Position numbers and translations under genes: made by a program
Notes under the pieces: model-generated
What the model was told of the DNA's origin: nothing
The model's database searches: none
Seen by the model: the letters and a program-made list of their open reading frames with translations, nothing else
In this document: piece after piece, positions 1 to 8,392 of the stretch
Position numbering within the stretch: the stretch's first letter is position 1
Layout of the letters: each line of letters opens with the position of its first letter
DNA from: Emcibacter sp.
GTDB lineage: Bacteria; Pseudomonadota; Alphaproteobacteria; Sphingomonadales; Emcibacteraceae
Assembly (NCBI RefSeq): GCF_963675455.1
Contig: NZ_OY776217.1
Coordinates: 806,001 to 870,000, forward strand
Direction: 5' to 3'
DNA: 64,000 nucleotides

Positions 1-1041
1 TTCACCACGGGTGAATAAGGCAGAGCCATGTGTGCGCGGCAGGACATTCACTTCTGACGCAATCCAGCGCACCGTATCGAGGTCACGACCATCAATACGT
101 TTCTTTGTTTTCAGAATGTCGCCACGGACGATTTTCTTTTCGAGATCTTTCAGAAGCCCGCCAACCAGAAGTGCCTGAACGGTATTTCCTTCTTCGACAA
201 GCTCAGCCTTGACGCGATCCTTGATCTCGGAAATCTTGCTGGTCCGGGTCTGCTTCACAGTTTCAGCATAAGCCGCCCGCAGGTCGGCTTCCGCCAGGTC
301 GGCAATTTTCTTGATCAGGTCGGAATGGTCTTCCTGTTCCGGCAATTCCATCGGCTCACGCGCCGCGACTTCTGCCAATTCAATAATAGCTTCAATAACC
401 GGCTGCATCTGTTCGTGACCGAACATTACAGCGCCGAGCATAATTTCCTCGCTCAGTTCGTTAGCCTGGGATTCAACCATCAGAACCGCATCGTGGGTTC
501 CGGCAACCACCAGGTCCAGGTCAGAGTCCTCAAGCTGTTCAATGGTCGGGTTCAGAACATACTCACCGTCGATATATCCGACACGGGCAGCCCCGATGGG
601 CCCCATGAACGGCAGGCCGGACAAGGTCAGCGCTGCACTGGCGCCGATAAGAGCCGGAATATCTGTCTGGTTTTCCAGGTCATAGCCCATAACGGTGGCC
701 ACAACCTGCGTTTCATTCTTGTATCCGTCAACAAACAAAGGACGGATCGGCCGGTCGATCAGACGGCAGATCAGCGTTTCTGCTTCGCTCGGACGCCCTT
801 CACGTTTGAAGAAGCCGCCGGGAATTTTACCCGCAGCGTATGTTCTTTCCTGATAGTTTACGGTCAGGGGGAAAAAGTCGATATCGGGTTTTGCCTTTTT
901 CGCGCCGACAGCCGTCGTAAGAACTGTAGATTCTCCATAGGACACCATAACGGCACCGTCAGCCTGACGGGCAAAATGTCCTGTTTCAATGACGAGGGGA
1001 CGCCCCCCCCAAGTGATTTCTTTGCGATGTATATTAAACAT
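1..1041 (-). CDS. pnp: Polyribonucleotide nucleotidyltransferase (PNPase), partial
   Basis: PNPase is a phosphorolytic 3'-5' exoribonuclease that degrades mRNA in the degradosome. Only the N-terminal 347 codons are present, because the gene runs off the left edge. The protein opens MFNIHRKEITWGGRPLVIET, typical of alphaproteobacterial PNPase. The first RNase PH domain follows, with the signatures GGFFKREGRPSE and LICRLIDRPIRPLF, then the helical linker, and the sequence stops at the start of the second PH domain near RIDGRDLDTVRWIASEVNVL. The KH and S1 domains would lie outside the window. The ATG at 1041 has an AAAAAGG stretch upstream. The gene follows rpsO by 106 bp in the conserved rpsO-pnp order. 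A run of eight G (minus strand, codons 11-13) reads in frame, so it is not a frameshift. Confidence 0.97.
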   Translation of the reverse strand, partial: MFNIHRKEITWGGRPLVIETGHFARQADGAVMVSYGESTVLTTAVGAKKAKPDIDFFPLTVNYQERTYAAGKIPGGFFKREGRPSEAETLICRLIDRPIRPLFVDGYKNETQVVATVMGYDLENQTDIPALIGASAALTLSGLPFMGPIGAARVGYIDGEYVLNPTIEQLEDSDLDLVVAGTHDAVLMVESQANELSEEIMLGAVMFGHEQMQPVIEAIIELAEVAAREPMELPEQEDHSDLIKKIADLAEADLRAAYAETVKQTRTSKISEIKDRVKAELVEEGNTVQALLVGGLLKDLEKKIVRGDILKTKKRIDGRDLDTVRWIASEVNVLPRTHGSALFTRGE

Positions 1042-1071
1042 ATCCAAACCTTTTTGCGACATTCAGGCAGC

Positions 1072-1094
1072 GACCGGCGGCCTATCCACCGGTC
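1072..1094 (-). promoter_or_regulatory. Hairpin in the rpsO-pnp intergenic region
   Basis: GACCGG at 1072-1077 pairs with CCGGTC at 1089-1094 across an 11-nt loop, between the rpsO stop and the pnp start. In E. coli an RNase III-processed stem in this interval controls pnp expression (known for that species). That this short stem does the same is inference. It has no T-tract, so it is not a convincing terminator. Confidence 0.3.
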
Positions 1095-1147
1095 CGCCCT
1101 GAATATCCGGCACAGCCCCTATGGCTGCACTTGTATCCTTTTTAGCC

Positions 1148-1417
1148 TTACTTACGCAGGCCAAGACGCTTGATCAGTGACTGATAACGCGCCTCATCTT
1201 TTTTCTTCAGGTAATCAAGCAGACGACGACGCTTGTTGACAAGCATCAGCAGGCCGCGACGTGAGTGATTATCCTTGGCATGTGTTTTGAAATGATCGGT
1301 GAGATTTACAATCCGTTCTGTAAGGATCGCCACCTGAACTTCGGGGGAACCAGTATCGCCGTCAACTGTAGCGAAATCTTTAATAAGTTCCTGTTTCTTT
1401 TCTGCAGTAATCGACAT
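1148..1417 (-). CDS. rpsO: 30S ribosomal protein S15
   Basis: S15 is a primary-binding protein of the small subunit that binds 16S rRNA and helps assemble the platform. The 89-aa length is exactly typical. The sequence carries the family signatures TGSPEVQVAILTERI near residue 22 and DNHSRRGLLMLVNKRRRLLDYL at residues 49-70. The ATG at 1417 is preceded by a good ribosome-binding site, AAGGAG, about 6 nt upstream. The gene sits 15 bp after truB and before pnp, the usual order, and is probably co-transcribed with the infB operon. Confidence 0.98.
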   Translation of the reverse strand: MSITAEKKQELIKDFATVDGDTGSPEVQVAILTERIVNLTDHFKTHAKDNHSRRGLLMLVNKRRRLLDYLKKKDEARYQSLIKRLGLRK

Positions 1418-1432
1418 CGTATACTCCTTAAA

Positions 1433-2326
1433 TCATAGATTAAAAACCCGCACCGGTTTCACGATACCTTCCGAAATCTCCGCCAGGGCAATAAACCTGC
1501 CTTCGCATGTGACCCGAACCAGTCCTTCGGCGCGGTTGGGAACCGGGAGTTTCTGCCCCTGTTGCAGGCGCTTCGCCTCTTCTTCCGTAACGGCCAGTGC
1601 CAAGATGTCGTCCAGCACGGTCTCAACGGCAAGAATCCGGTCCTCAAGCGGCGCACTATGAACCAATTTCTCCAGATTATCCAGCGAAATCGACTCACTT
1701 TCCCCGAAGCAACCGACTTTCATTCGCCGGAGCATGGAAACATAACCGCAAGTCCCGAGCGCGCGCGCCATATCGCGCGCCAGGGAGCGGATATAGGTGC
1801 CTTTTCCGCACTCCACTTCAAAGGTTGCACAGTCCTTCTGAAGCTCCAGGGGCCTGATGCTGAAAATGGTTATTTCACGCGCCTTCATCTCAGGCGCTTC
1901 CCCCGCCCGGGCAAGGTCGTAAGCTCTTTTCCCATCAATCTTGATGGCCGAAAAAGCAGGCGGGCACTGCAGGATTGTACCGGTAAATTGTGGCAGGATA
2001 TTGCGGATTTCAGCCTCTGAAGGCCGGCACCCGGACGTCAGGGTGACGTCGCCCTCTGCATCGTCGGTGCTGCGCTCCTCGCCCCAGGTCACGGTAAAGC
2101 GGTAGGTTTTACGCGCCTCCATGATAAAGGGGATGGTTTTTGTCGCTTCTCCCATGGCAATGGGCAAAATGCCGGTTGCCAACGGATCAAGGGTGCCGCC
2201 GTGGCCGATTTTAGCCGCCTTGGTGAGCCAACGCACCTTGCCGACCACCTGTGTAGAAGTCATGCCCAGGGGTTTATCAATAACCAGCCAGCCGTCAATC
2301 TTGCTGCCCTTGCGTTTTCGCGCCAC
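1433..2326 (-). CDS. truB: tRNA pseudouridine(55) synthase TruB
   Basis: TruB isomerises U55 in the T-loop of tRNAs to pseudouridine. The 297-aa protein has the catalytic motif GHGGTLDPLATGILP with nucleophile Asp47, then the KTYRFTVTWGEERSTDDAEGD segment and the VECGKGTYIRSLARDMA motif typical of the family. A short C-terminal PUA-like part ends the protein. The start is GTG at 2326, overlapping the rbfA stop by one base (TAGTG), so translation is probably coupled. The gene belongs to the rimP-to-pnp operon. Confidence 0.97.
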   Translation of the reverse strand: MARKRKGSKIDGWLVIDKPLGMTSTQVVGKVRWLTKAAKIGHGGTLDPLATGILPIAMGEATKTIPFIMEARKTYRFTVTWGEERSTDDAEGDVTLTSGCRPSEAEIRNILPQFTGTILQCPPAFSAIKIDGKRAYDLARAGEAPEMKAREITIFSIRPLELQKDCATFEVECGKGTYIRSLARDMARALGTCGYVSMLRRMKVGCFGESESISLDNLEKLVHSAPLEDRILAVETVLDDILALAVTEEEAKRLQQGQKLPVPNRAEGLVRVTCEGRFIALAEISEGIVKPVRVFNL

Positions 2327-2748
2327 TATTCGTCTTCCGATTCCCCGTCCCGCGGTTCCAGGTCCCGGGCAACACGCGGGCTGTGCAACAGCTTTTCGAT
2401 GTGATCTGCTTCACCGAAACTGCTGTCGGCCTGAAATTTAAGCCGGGGAAGATATTTCATGCTCACATGGCGTGCCAGCTGGCCGCGCAGAAATTTGCTG
2501 CAACGGTTAAGGCCGTCAACAACATCCTTTTCATGAACGCCGCCCAGAGGCATCACGAAAATGGTGGCATTGCGGAGATCCGGACTGCAGCGCACTTCGG
2601 TCACCGTGACGGAAACGCCTTCCAGGGCAGGATCCTGCAGGTCCTCCCGCGACAATATTTCTGACATGGCGTGACGGATGTTTTCCCCCACCCTCAAAAG
2701 GCGGTGTCCGGGATTACGTTCATCCTGAAAATGTGATGATCTGGACAT
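2326..2748 (-). CDS. rbfA: 30S ribosome-binding factor RbfA
   Basis: RbfA is a cold-shock ribosome assembly factor that binds the pre-30S subunit and helps mature the 5' end of 16S rRNA. The 140-aa protein is one KH-like domain, with the signatures VGENIRHAMSEILSRED and SVTVTEVRCSPDLRNATIFV. An in-frame GTG at 2757 is possible, but the ribosome-binding site GAGG overlaps it and lies 8 nt before the ATG at 2748, so I chose the ATG. The gene lies between infB and truB and overlaps truB by one base. Confidence 0.95.
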   Translation of the reverse strand: MSRSSHFQDERNPGHRLLRVGENIRHAMSEILSREDLQDPALEGVSVTVTEVRCSPDLRNATIFVMPLGGVHEKDVVDGLNRCSKFLRGQLARHVSMKYLPRLKFQADSSFGEADHIEKLLHSPRVARDLEPRDGESEDE

Positions 2749-2770
2749 AATATGCACCTCAAATAAGATA

Positions 2771-2799
2771 CCCCCTGCGAAAGACTATATCACAGGGGG
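2771..2799 (-). terminator. Hairpin between infB and rbfA (weak terminator or attenuator)
   Basis: CCCCCTG at 2771-2777 pairs perfectly with CAGGGGG at 2793-2799. On the transcribed minus strand the stem is followed by TATCTTATTT, an interrupted T-tract. This could partly terminate the infB transcript or mark an RNA-processing site before rbfA-truB-rpsO-pnp. It cannot be a full stop unless rbfA has its own promoter. Confidence 0.5.
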
Positions 2800-2826
2800 C
2801 TGTTCTGCACCGGCAGAATTTGAATT

Positions 2827-5379
2827 TTAAAGCTCGCGGTTAATTTCCTCAACCTCGAAACATTCAATCAAATCACCTTTTTTCAGGTCATTGTAATTTT
2901 CGAAATTCATACCGCATTCTGTACCGGCCTTGACTTCCTTGACGTCATCCTTGAAACGCCGCAGTGACCCAAGGTCGCCCTCGTAAATAACGATATCGTC
3001 CCGCAGCAGGCGTGCCTTGGCACCCTTTTTCATAATACCGTCAACGACAAGACACCCGGCGGCCTTGCCGGTTTTGCCGGCCGCAAAGACTTCCAGAACC
3101 TCGGCAGTACCGATGATGGTCTCCCGCAGTTCAGGGGCCAGCAGGCCTGACATCACGGCTTTAATGTCATCCACAAGATCATAGATCACGGAATAATAAC
3201 GGATTTCCACACCTTCCTGCTGCGCCAGATCAGCCGCCTTGCGGCTGGCGCGGACATTAAAGGCAAGGATCGGCGCTTCGGAAGCCGACGCCAGCTGAAC
3301 GTCTGATTCAGATATGCCGCCAACTGCAGAATGCAGGATCCGTGCGGTGACTTCTTCCGTGCTCAGATTATCCAGCGCGCCGCAAATGGCCTCCACAGAA
3401 CCCTGTACGTCGGCCTTGATCAGCACAGGAACAGCCGCAACTTCTTTCTCGGCCAGTTTGCTGAACATGGCCTCCAGGCTGGCCTTCGGCAGGGAAGACT
3501 GTTTCTCTTTCTTCTGCCTGGAGCGGAAATCAGTCACATCCCGGGCCCGGGCCTCATTTTCCACCACGACCATCTCGTCACCGGCTTCAGGTGTGCCGTT
3601 CAGGCCAAGAATTTCAACCGGAACGGACGGGCCGGCCTCCTGAAGCTGCTGGCCGCGGTCATTAATCAGCGCACGCACCCGGCCCCATTCGGATCCGGCG
3701 ACAAAAATATCGCCAACCCGCAGAGTGCCCCGGTTGACAAGCACTGTCGCCACCGGTCCGCGTCCCTTGTCCAGTTTCGCTTCGACAACGACACCTTCCG
3801 CCGGACGATCGGGATTTGCCTTCAGGTCCAGGAGTTCGGCCTGAAGAAGAATTGCCTCTTCCAGCTTATCCAGGTTGGTGCCCTTCTTGGCGGACACTTC
3901 CACATCAAGAACGTCACCGCCCATATTTTCCACAAACACTTCGTGCTGCAGAAGATCCTGACGGACCCGGTCTGCATTGGCGTCCGGTTTGTCCATCTTG
4001 TTGATGGCAACAATGATCGGCACGCCAGCCGCCTTGGCATGGCTGATCGCTTCGATGGTCTGGGGCTTGATGCTGTCGTCTGCCGCAACCACCAGAATAA
4101 CGATATCCGTTACCTGGGCACCGCGGGAGCGCATGGCGGAAAAGGCGGCATGGCCAGGCGTGTCCAGGAATGTGATCCGCTCACCGCCGGGCATACGCAC
4201 CTGATAGGCGCCGATATGCTGTGTAATGCCGCCGGCTTCGCCCGCAGCCACGTCGGTTTTGCGCAGGGCATCCAGAATTGATGTTTTACCATGGTCCACA
4301 TGGCCCATGACGGTCACCACCGGCGCGCGGGGTTTCATGTCTTCGACACGATCCTCGGGACCTGTCAGTTCAAGCTCCACGTCGGATTCACTGACGCGTT
4401 TTATTTTATGACCGAATTCCTCGACAATCAGTTCCGCCGTGTCCTGGTCAATGGTCTGGTTAATAGTAGCCATCACACCCATTTTCATCAGCGCCTTGAT
4501 AATGTTGGAGCCCTTTTCCGTCATACGGTTGGCCAGTTCCTGGACAGTGATAAAGTCCGGCACCACAACCTCACGATAGAGCTTCTGGGCCGGCTTTGCC
4601 GCCCCGCCCACAAGTCGCTTGTGTTTCGCCTGAGCCCGCTTCAGAGAGGCCAGGGATCGTTGACGGGTTTCCCCTTCGCCACCGACAAGCGCCTGGGTTA
4701 CAGTCATTTTTCCACTACGCCGGCGCGGCTGATCAGCTTTGCCACGTGCTGGTTTAAGGGCAGCCCTGGCGGCTTCATCATCACGCTCCGGAGCTGCAAC
4801 AGACGGTTTTGCCGCCGGTTTTGCCGCAGACTTTTTCTCTTCTTCTTCCGCTTTTTTACGGGCTTCTTCTTCCTTCTGGCGTTTCAGCTCAAGCTCGGCC
4901 TGCCGTTTTTTCTCTTTTTCTTTTTCCTGCTCTTCAGCTTCCTGGCGGTCTTTTTCAGAAACAACAGGCTTATTCGCCCTTTCTACTTCCAGTTCTTTGG
5001 CGCGCGCCGCTTCGAGAACAGCCCGTTTCTTGGCTGCCTCCGCTTCTTCTTTAGCCTTCTGTTCACTGGCTTTCTTGGCCAGATCAAGGGCCTTAAGCCG
5101 GGCTTCCCGCTCACCTTTCGTCAGGGTCAGATCAACCGAAGCTTTCTTTTCCGCTGCCGGCGAAGCCGGTTTTTTCACGCCTTTTTTCACAGCCGGTACA
5201 GAAACTGATGTTTCCACGGGGGAGGGGGCTGTCTCGCCGGGTTTCAGGATCAGTTTCTTCTTGCGCTGAACAACGACACCACTACCGCCGCGCGCAGGAG
5301 CCGCAGTTGATGGTTTCAACTGGAGAGTTTTCCGCCCCGAGGTCGACAGTGTTTTCTGTTTGTCTTTATCGTCACTCAT
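2827..5379 (-). CDS. infB: Translation initiation factor IF-2
   Basis: IF-2 is the GTPase that places fMet-tRNA on the 30S subunit and promotes 50S joining. The 850-aa protein begins with a Lys/Glu/Ala-rich, probably extended N-terminal region (about residues 80-210), then an IF2-N domain around FITVQELANRMTEKGSNI. The G domain starts near residue 355: G1 GHVDHGKTS, G3 DTPGHAAF, G4 NKMDKP, G5 SAKKGTN. C-terminal beta-barrel domains follow. The ATG at 5379 has AAGG upstream at suitable spacing. It starts 17 bp after the ylxR stop, in the nusA-ylxR-infB order that is standard for proteobacteria. Confidence 0.98.
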   Translation of the reverse strand: MSDDKDKQKTLSTSGRKTLQLKPSTAAPARGGSGVVVQRKKKLILKPGETAPSPVETSVSVPAVKKGVKKPASPAAEKKASVDLTLTKGEREARLKALDLAKKASEQKAKEEAEAAKKRAVLEAARAKELEVERANKPVVSEKDRQEAEEQEKEKEKKRQAELELKRQKEEEARKKAEEEEKKSAAKPAAKPSVAAPERDDEAARAALKPARGKADQPRRRSGKMTVTQALVGGEGETRQRSLASLKRAQAKHKRLVGGAAKPAQKLYREVVVPDFITVQELANRMTEKGSNIIKALMKMGVMATINQTIDQDTAELIVEEFGHKIKRVSESDVELELTGPEDRVEDMKPRAPVVTVMGHVDHGKTSILDALRKTDVAAGEAGGITQHIGAYQVRMPGGERITFLDTPGHAAFSAMRSRGAQVTDIVILVVAADDSIKPQTIEAISHAKAAGVPIIVAINKMDKPDANADRVRQDLLQHEVFVENMGGDVLDVEVSAKKGTNLDKLEEAILLQAELLDLKANPDRPAEGVVVEAKLDKGRGPVATVLVNRGTLRVGDIFVAGSEWGRVRALINDRGQQLQEAGPSVPVEILGLNGTPEAGDEMVVVENEARARDVTDFRSRQKKEKQSSLPKASLEAMFSKLAEKEVAAVPVLIKADVQGSVEAICGALDNLSTEEVTARILHSAVGGISESDVQLASASEAPILAFNVRASRKAADLAQQEGVEIRYYSVIYDLVDDIKAVMSGLLAPELRETIIGTAEVLEVFAAGKTGKAAGCLVVDGIMKKGAKARLLRDDIVIYEGDLGSLRRFKDDVKEVKAGTECGMNFENYNDLKKGDLIECFEVEEINREL

Positions 5380-5396
5380 TCTTTTTTCGCCTTAAA

Positions 5397-5999
5397 TCAC
5401 TGATCTTCATTTTTTCCGAGATAAGACAGGTAACGACCTGCTTCTTTCAGAAAACTCTCCGACATTCCACCCGGCAACAATGCCAGATGTACTGCATTCT
5501 CCAGACCAAGGGTCCGGCTTAGTTCGTCACGGGTAAAAATATCAATTACCCGTATATTTTCAATGCCCCGGCACAATTTACTGCGCCCGTTATCCGCCAC
5601 ATCAGAGGCCATCACCACGAGGCGGCTTTTGCCACCTTCGAGCCGGCTTCGGACTTTTTCAAATCCACCGACCAGCTGCCCCGCCCTGTTGCATAATGCC
5701 AGATAATCCAGGCATCTTTTGCGCAACAGATCAGCGACCTGAACAGATAACCCTTCCGGAACGGTTATCTTTCCTTCCCGGCCAAGGGCCTTGCGTCCGA
5801 AGCGGACAAAAAGCTTCCGGTCCACTGCCTTGTCCAGCAAGGTCCGGTCGGCTGTTATCCAGCATCCCCGTCCCGGCAGCTTTGCCGCCAGATCAGGAAC
5901 AATTACATCATCCGGCCCAACAACAAAGCGGATCATCCTTTCGGAGGGAAGAACCTCGCCCGTTACCAGGCATTTTCTTTCACGAACCGCTTTTGCCAA
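5397..5999 (-). CDS. ylxR: YlxR/DUF448-family RNA-binding protein
   Basis: This 200-aa protein has an N-terminal YlxR (DUF448) domain, recognised by RERKCLVTGEVLPSERMIRF and LPGRGCWITADRTLLDKA. The C-terminal half (about residues 90-200) resembles an L7Ae-type RNA-binding fold (CLDYLALCNRAGQLVGGFEK). In Bacillus the single-domain YlxR binds the RNase P RNA (known there). The two-domain form is common in alphaproteobacteria and its exact role is unclear. No ATG fits. The start used is TTG at 5999, 23 bp after the nusA stop, without a clear ribosome-binding site. The position between nusA and infB is the conserved one. Confidence 0.92.
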   Translation of the reverse strand: MAKAVRERKCLVTGEVLPSERMIRFVVGPDDVIVPDLAAKLPGRGCWITADRTLLDKAVDRKLFVRFGRKALGREGKITVPEGLSVQVADLLRKRCLDYLALCNRAGQLVGGFEKVRSRLEGGKSRLVVMASDVADNGRSKLCRGIENIRVIDIFTRDELSRTLGLENAVHLALLPGGMSESFLKEAGRYLSYLGKNEDQ

Positions 6000-6022
6000 G
6001 GTGCCGTTTTGCCACCAGCCGG

Positions 6023-7603
6023 TTATTCGCCGGCAGGCTCCTCATCTGCACCGGCTTCAGCTTCTTCAGCTTCTGCGGCGTCCTCTTCATCCTCGAACCA
6101 GTGAGCGCGGGCCGCCATGATAATCTCGTTGGCCTGGTCTTCGCTCATGCCATATTCACGAAGGATCCCGTCCTCACTGCTGGTCAGCTCATCTGCAGCC
6201 AGGTCACCAAGGTCATCCAGAGTCTTGATGCCGGCCTGACCAAGGGTCACCAGCATCGGTGACGTCAGTCCTTCAATTGCGGCAAGCTCGTCGGAAACAC
6301 CAAGGTCCACACGCTCGGATTCCGCCTTTGCCGCCGCGACGGCCAGAGCTTCACGGGCACGGTTCTGCAGTTCCTCAACCAGTTCCGCATCAAAGCCTTC
6401 GATTCCGGCAAACTCGTCAGGGGCCACATAGGCAACCTCGTCCAGATTGCGGAAACCTTCGGACACCAGCAGCAGGGCCAGTGTTTCATCCACATCCAGC
6501 GCATCGACGAACAGGTCGGCCCGCTGTTTGTATTCTGCCTGGCGGCGCTCGGACTCATCGGCCTCGGTCATGATATCGACCTGCCAGTCCACAAGCTGGG
6601 AGGCCAGACGCACATTCTGGCCGCGACGACCGATCGCCAGGCTGAGCTGATCTTCGGGCACAACCACGTCAAGCCGTTCTTTTTCCTCATCCAGAACCAC
6701 CTTGGACACCTCAGCCGGCGCCAGGGCGCTGACGACAAAGGTGCCGATATCCGGTGACCACTGGATAATGTCGATTTTTTCACCCTGCAGTTCATTGACC
6801 ACCGCCTGCACGCGACTGCCACGCATGCCGACACAGGCACCAACCGGATCGATAGAGCCATCGTTGCTGAATACGGCAATCTTGGCACGGCTGCCCGGAT
6901 CACGGCTGACAGCCTTGACCTCGATAACACCGTCATAAATTTCCGGTACTTCCTGGGCAAACAATTTGGCCATAAAATCAGGATGGGTCCTGGACAGGAA
7001 GATCTGCGGACCGCGCGGCTCACGGCGCACATCGGCAATATAGGCGCGAACGCGCTCCCCGGTGCGGATATGCTCGCGGGGGATCAGCTGGTCACGGCGA
7101 ATAATCGCCTCGGCATGACCCACATCCACAATCACGTTGCCATATTCGACACGCTTGACCACGCCGCTGATAATCTCGCCAATGCGGTCCTTGTATTCTT
7201 CATACTGACGGGCACGTTCGGCATCGCGCACTTTCTGCACAATGACCTGCTTGGCAGTCTGGGCGGCGACACGTCCGAAATCCATCGGCGGCAACTCATC
7301 AGCCAGCACATCACCGACCTCGGCATCCGGCTTGGAAGCACGAGCATCCTCGACAGTGATTTCCGTGGAAAAATTTTCCACTTCATCCACCACCTGCATA
7401 ACCCGGTACAGCTTGATATCGCCCGTTTTCTTGTCGATATAGGCCTTGATGTCATTCTCAATACCATATCTGGAACGGGCAGCTTTCTGAATTGCCTCTT
7501 CCATCGCCTCGAGCACGATATCCCGATCGATATTCTTTTCACGCGCTACAGCATCAGCGATCTGCAACAATTCGAGCCGGTTTGCACTTACAGCCGTTGT
7601 CAT
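6023..7603 (-). CDS. nusA: Transcription termination/antitermination factor NusA
   Basis: NusA binds RNA polymerase and nascent RNA, and modulates pausing, termination and antitermination. The 526-aa protein has an N-terminal polymerase-binding domain (about 1-130), an S1 domain (about 135-200, GEIISGVVKRVEYGNVIVDV), and two KH domains (GSRVQAVVNELQGEKIDIIQ and AIGRRGQNVRLASQLVDW). Two helix-hairpin-helix repeats follow, ending in an acidic tail very rich in Glu and Ala. Asp-Pro-VGACVGMRG, typical of KH1, is intact. GGAG lies 8 nt before the ATG at 7603. It sits 67 bp after rimP and 23 bp before ylxR. Confidence 0.98.
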   Translation of the reverse strand: MTTAVSANRLELLQIADAVAREKNIDRDIVLEAMEEAIQKAARSRYGIENDIKAYIDKKTGDIKLYRVMQVVDEVENFSTEITVEDARASKPDAEVGDVLADELPPMDFGRVAAQTAKQVIVQKVRDAERARQYEEYKDRIGEIISGVVKRVEYGNVIVDVGHAEAIIRRDQLIPREHIRTGERVRAYIADVRREPRGPQIFLSRTHPDFMAKLFAQEVPEIYDGVIEVKAVSRDPGSRAKIAVFSNDGSIDPVGACVGMRGSRVQAVVNELQGEKIDIIQWSPDIGTFVVSALAPAEVSKVVLDEEKERLDVVVPEDQLSLAIGRRGQNVRLASQLVDWQVDIMTEADESERRQAEYKQRADLFVDALDVDETLALLLVSEGFRNLDEVAYVAPDEFAGIEGFDAELVEELQNRAREALAVAAAKAESERVDLGVSDELAAIEGLTSPMLVTLGQAGIKTLDDLGDLAADELTSSEDGILREYGMSEDQANEIIMAARAHWFEDEEDAAEAEEAEAGADEEPAGE

Positions 7604-7670
7604 TCCTTGAACTCCGATTTGTCCCCTTGCCGGGCCCTTTTGATCATCGTAATACTTTCAATTCTCTCAT

Positions 7671-8171
7671 TCAGCCGGTCGCTTGCGCACCGGCCTTCTT
7701 CAGCAATTCATCGGTCAGCACAAGTTTTGCCTTGTGCACATTCCCAAGGTCAACCTCGACCTTCTCGCCCTCAACATCAATCTGGACCATATCGTCCTGC
7801 ATACCCAGAAGCATACCCTTGAACCTGCGACGACCGTCGACCGCTTCGGATAGCTCGAACTTGGCCAGGTGACCGGCGTAAGCAGCAAAATCCTTTTTGC
7901 GCGTCAACGGGCGATCAACCCCCGGGGAGCTCACCTCCAGCGTATATTCGCCGGAGATCGGATCTTCCACATCCAGGATCACCGAGATTTCACGGCTGAG
8001 CTTTTCGCAATCCTCAACAAGCATGGTCCCGTCGGGACGCTCTGCCATGATCTGCAGCACGGAACCACCATAGGGCCCGCCCATCATAGCCACACGCACC
8101 AGCTCATATCCAAGAGCCGTTGCCACCGGTTCAACCAGTCGTGTAATTCTGTCCGTCAGAGCGGTTGCCAT
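7671..8171 (-). CDS. rimP: Ribosome maturation factor RimP
   Basis: RimP is needed for efficient 30S assembly. The 166-aa protein shows the two-domain pattern: an N-terminal alpha/beta domain with VEDCEKLSREISVILDVED and YTLEVSSPGVDRPLTRKKDF, and a C-terminal SH3-like barrel with MVQIDVEGEKVEVDLGNVHK. The ATG at 8171 has GAGGAAA just upstream. It is the first gene of the rimP-nusA-infB operon; a promoter candidate lies about 150 bp upstream. Confidence 0.96.
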   Translation of the reverse strand: MATALTDRITRLVEPVATALGYELVRVAMMGGPYGGSVLQIMAERPDGTMLVEDCEKLSREISVILDVEDPISGEYTLEVSSPGVDRPLTRKKDFAAYAGHLAKFELSEAVDGRRRFKGMLLGMQDDMVQIDVEGEKVEVDLGNVHKAKLVLTDELLKKAGAQATG

Positions 8172-8323
8172 TTTCCTCGTTTATTCTTTCCGTCCCTGGT
8201 CCGGGACAGAGGTTTTCAACCAGTATACCTGCCCTGCCAGACGAACAATTCCCGAAAATAAAAATGCAGGCAGTGATCCACTTGCCCGCACCTAAAATAA
8301 TCTCAAGTGATTCGGATGCTATA

Positions 8324-8351
8324 TATATAGCTGAAAATAACGGAACTTCAA
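8324..8351 (-). promoter_or_regulatory. Candidate sigma-70 promoter of the rimP-nusA-infB operon
   Basis: On the minus strand TTGAAG (8351-8346), a 16-bp spacer and TATATA (8329-8324) form a reasonable housekeeping promoter about 150 bp before the rimP ATG. The -10 lies inside a 14-bp palindrome, GCTATATATATAGC (8318-8331). The 221-bp interval between trmB and rimP holds no gene that I can support. Confidence 0.45.
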
Positions 8352-8392
8352 GAGCTTTTTCCCCGGCCAATTGCGGATAAATCGAGGGATCG

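Noticed and set aside
1003..1010. Run of eight C as a possible frameshift in pnp
   Set aside because: Translation across it gives EITWGGRPLVIE, the normal PNPase N-terminus, so the frame is intact.
325..1173. A 282-codon plus-strand frame over pnp
   Set aside because: PNPase on the minus strand is certain from its motifs; the plus frame is antisense noise.
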